Positions 5,406 to 5,841 of a stretch of 5,841 nucleotides of DNA are shown here, piece by piece. Within the stretch, counting starts at the first letter, position 1; each line of letters opens with the position of its first letter. This DNA comes from Pseudomonadota bacterium (GTDB taxonomy: Bacteria > Myxococcota_A > Polyangia > Polyangiales > Sandaracinaceae), in the NCBI GenBank assembly GCA_023427125.1, contig JAEZBP010000753.1:1-5841 (forward strand), given 5' to 3'. Under the pieces are notes generated by a model. It searched no databases, was not told where the DNA came from, and was given only the letters and a program-made list of their open reading frames with translations. The translations under genes and the position numbers were made by a program.

Positions 5406-5841
5406 CTACGGCGCCGGGCGGATCGCGCAGTGGCCGTCGGTCTCGCAGTAGGCCTCGATGTCGGTGGGATAGACGGGCTCGCACTCGGGGCAGCCGGAGC
5501 CGGGCTCGCAGACCAGCGCGGCGTAGTCGCTGCGCGCGTCGGCGCGGACGGCGATGAGGCTGCCGAGGTCGGTGGCGCCGCCGCACTCACAGCAGTCGCG
5601 GGTGCGGAGCACGCAGTCGGCGTCGGCGCTGCACTCGCTCAGCGGGAGCTGGCGGACGTCGCGCTCCGCGCAGCGGGCGGCCTCGCAGATCGCGACGAGG
5701 TTCGGCGCCGGCATGCTCGGGCAGCCGGGGCAGGGGAACGCGTCGGGGTTCGGGCAGACGAACGCGCGGTGGTCGGCGGCGCGGCTCGCGAGGATCGGAT
5801 CGACGTCGTCGAGCGTCGGCGCACCGCACGGCGCGCAGCAG
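5406..5841 (-). CDS. Cys-rich tandem-module protein, N-terminus missing
   Basis: The minus frame is open from the window edge (first full codon 5840-5838) to a TAG at 5408-5406, giving 144 visible C-terminal residues. The ATG at 5714 lies inside the first module and is not the start. Two 62-residue modules (visible residues 1-62 and 83-144) share one plan: CC-x(1-2)-C, then T...I..R..D..A.VC, then CP.C, then two more cysteines about 11 and 5 residues on. Between them is a SECSADADCVLRTRD linker, and a matching linker probably precedes module 1 off-window. Sixteen cysteines in the modules and two in the linker imply an extracytoplasmic, disulfide-bonded protein. The signal peptide should lie beyond the right edge. 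The C.D.DC...CC.CG pattern resembles hypothetical proteins common in Myxococcota, from general recollection. It is convergent with the preceding lipoprotein gene. No function is assignable. Confidence 0.75.
   Translation of the reverse strand, partial: CCAPCGAPTLDDVDPILASRAADHRAFVCPNPDAFPCPGCPSMPAPNLVAICEAARCAERDVRQLPLSECSADADCVLRTRDCCECGGATDLGSLIAVRADARSDYAALVCEPGSGCPECEPVYPTDIEAYCETDGHCAIRPAP

Noticed and set aside
4114..5451. 445-codon plus-strand open frame
   Set aside because: It is out of frame with the convincing lipoprotein and shows the Arg/Gly-rich composition of a shadow frame.
5406..5714. 102-residue gene starting at the ATG at 5714
   Set aside because: The same frame stays open to the window edge, and the upstream 42 residues complete the first copy of the repeated Cys module, so this ATG is internal.
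1..5841. CRISPR array, insertion sequence, phage or defence genes
   Set aside because: I found no regularly spaced repeats, no transposase or integrase frame and no nuclease, methylase or toxin-like product on either strand.

Overview
The window is GC-rich DNA (about 70% by eye) with strongly G/C-biased third codon positions. It looks like a myxobacterial chromosome, plausibly of the Sandaracinaceae/Polyangiales type. This is inferred from style: several unrelated secreted lipoproteins in a row, Asp/Ala/Gly/Pro-rich linkers after the lipidated cysteine (for example DAGTDAGPD), disulfide-rich modules, and beta-propeller-like repeats. There is no rRNA or housekeeping marker to fix the taxonomy.

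Layout. (1) 1-490: no convincing intact gene. Minus-strand protein-like stretches appear in three successive frames, suggesting a decayed or frameshifted gene running off the left edge. (2) 555-645: a compact inverted repeat, 562-642, built from two facing copies of a REP-like unit. Its arms abut with no spare bases, so one strand can fold as a perfect four-way cloverleaf. (3) 752-1933 (+): a two-domain lipoprotein of unknown function. (4) 1934-2101: a convergent gap with two GC-rich hairpins. (5) 3624-2102 (-): a probable two-gene operon, a 74-residue secreted protein followed 41 bp later by a 418-residue lipoprotein with a Cys-rich module and a seven-repeat YWTD-like propeller. (6) 3633-3668: a compact divergent promoter region with a near-consensus sigma-70-type promoter whose predicted transcript starts about 3 nt before the next gene. 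(7) 3671-5197 (+): a 508-residue lipoprotein with 26 cysteines in a duplicated module, followed by seven repeats of about 45 residues. (8) 5198-5405: a short gap with one terminator-like hairpin. (9) 5841-5406 (-): the C-terminal part of a Cys-rich protein made of two tandem 62-residue modules; its start lies beyond the window.

How the genes fit together. All proteins with a visible N-terminus are predicted to be exported, three of them as lipoproteins. No enzyme, transporter, regulator or defence module is recognisable. The shared theme is extracytoplasmic disulfide-stabilised modules joined to propellers, which suggests envelope or surface display and ligand or protein binding, but no specific function can be assigned. 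I see no evidence of a new multi-gene system. The most distinctive non-coding signal is the cloverleaf repeat at 562-642.
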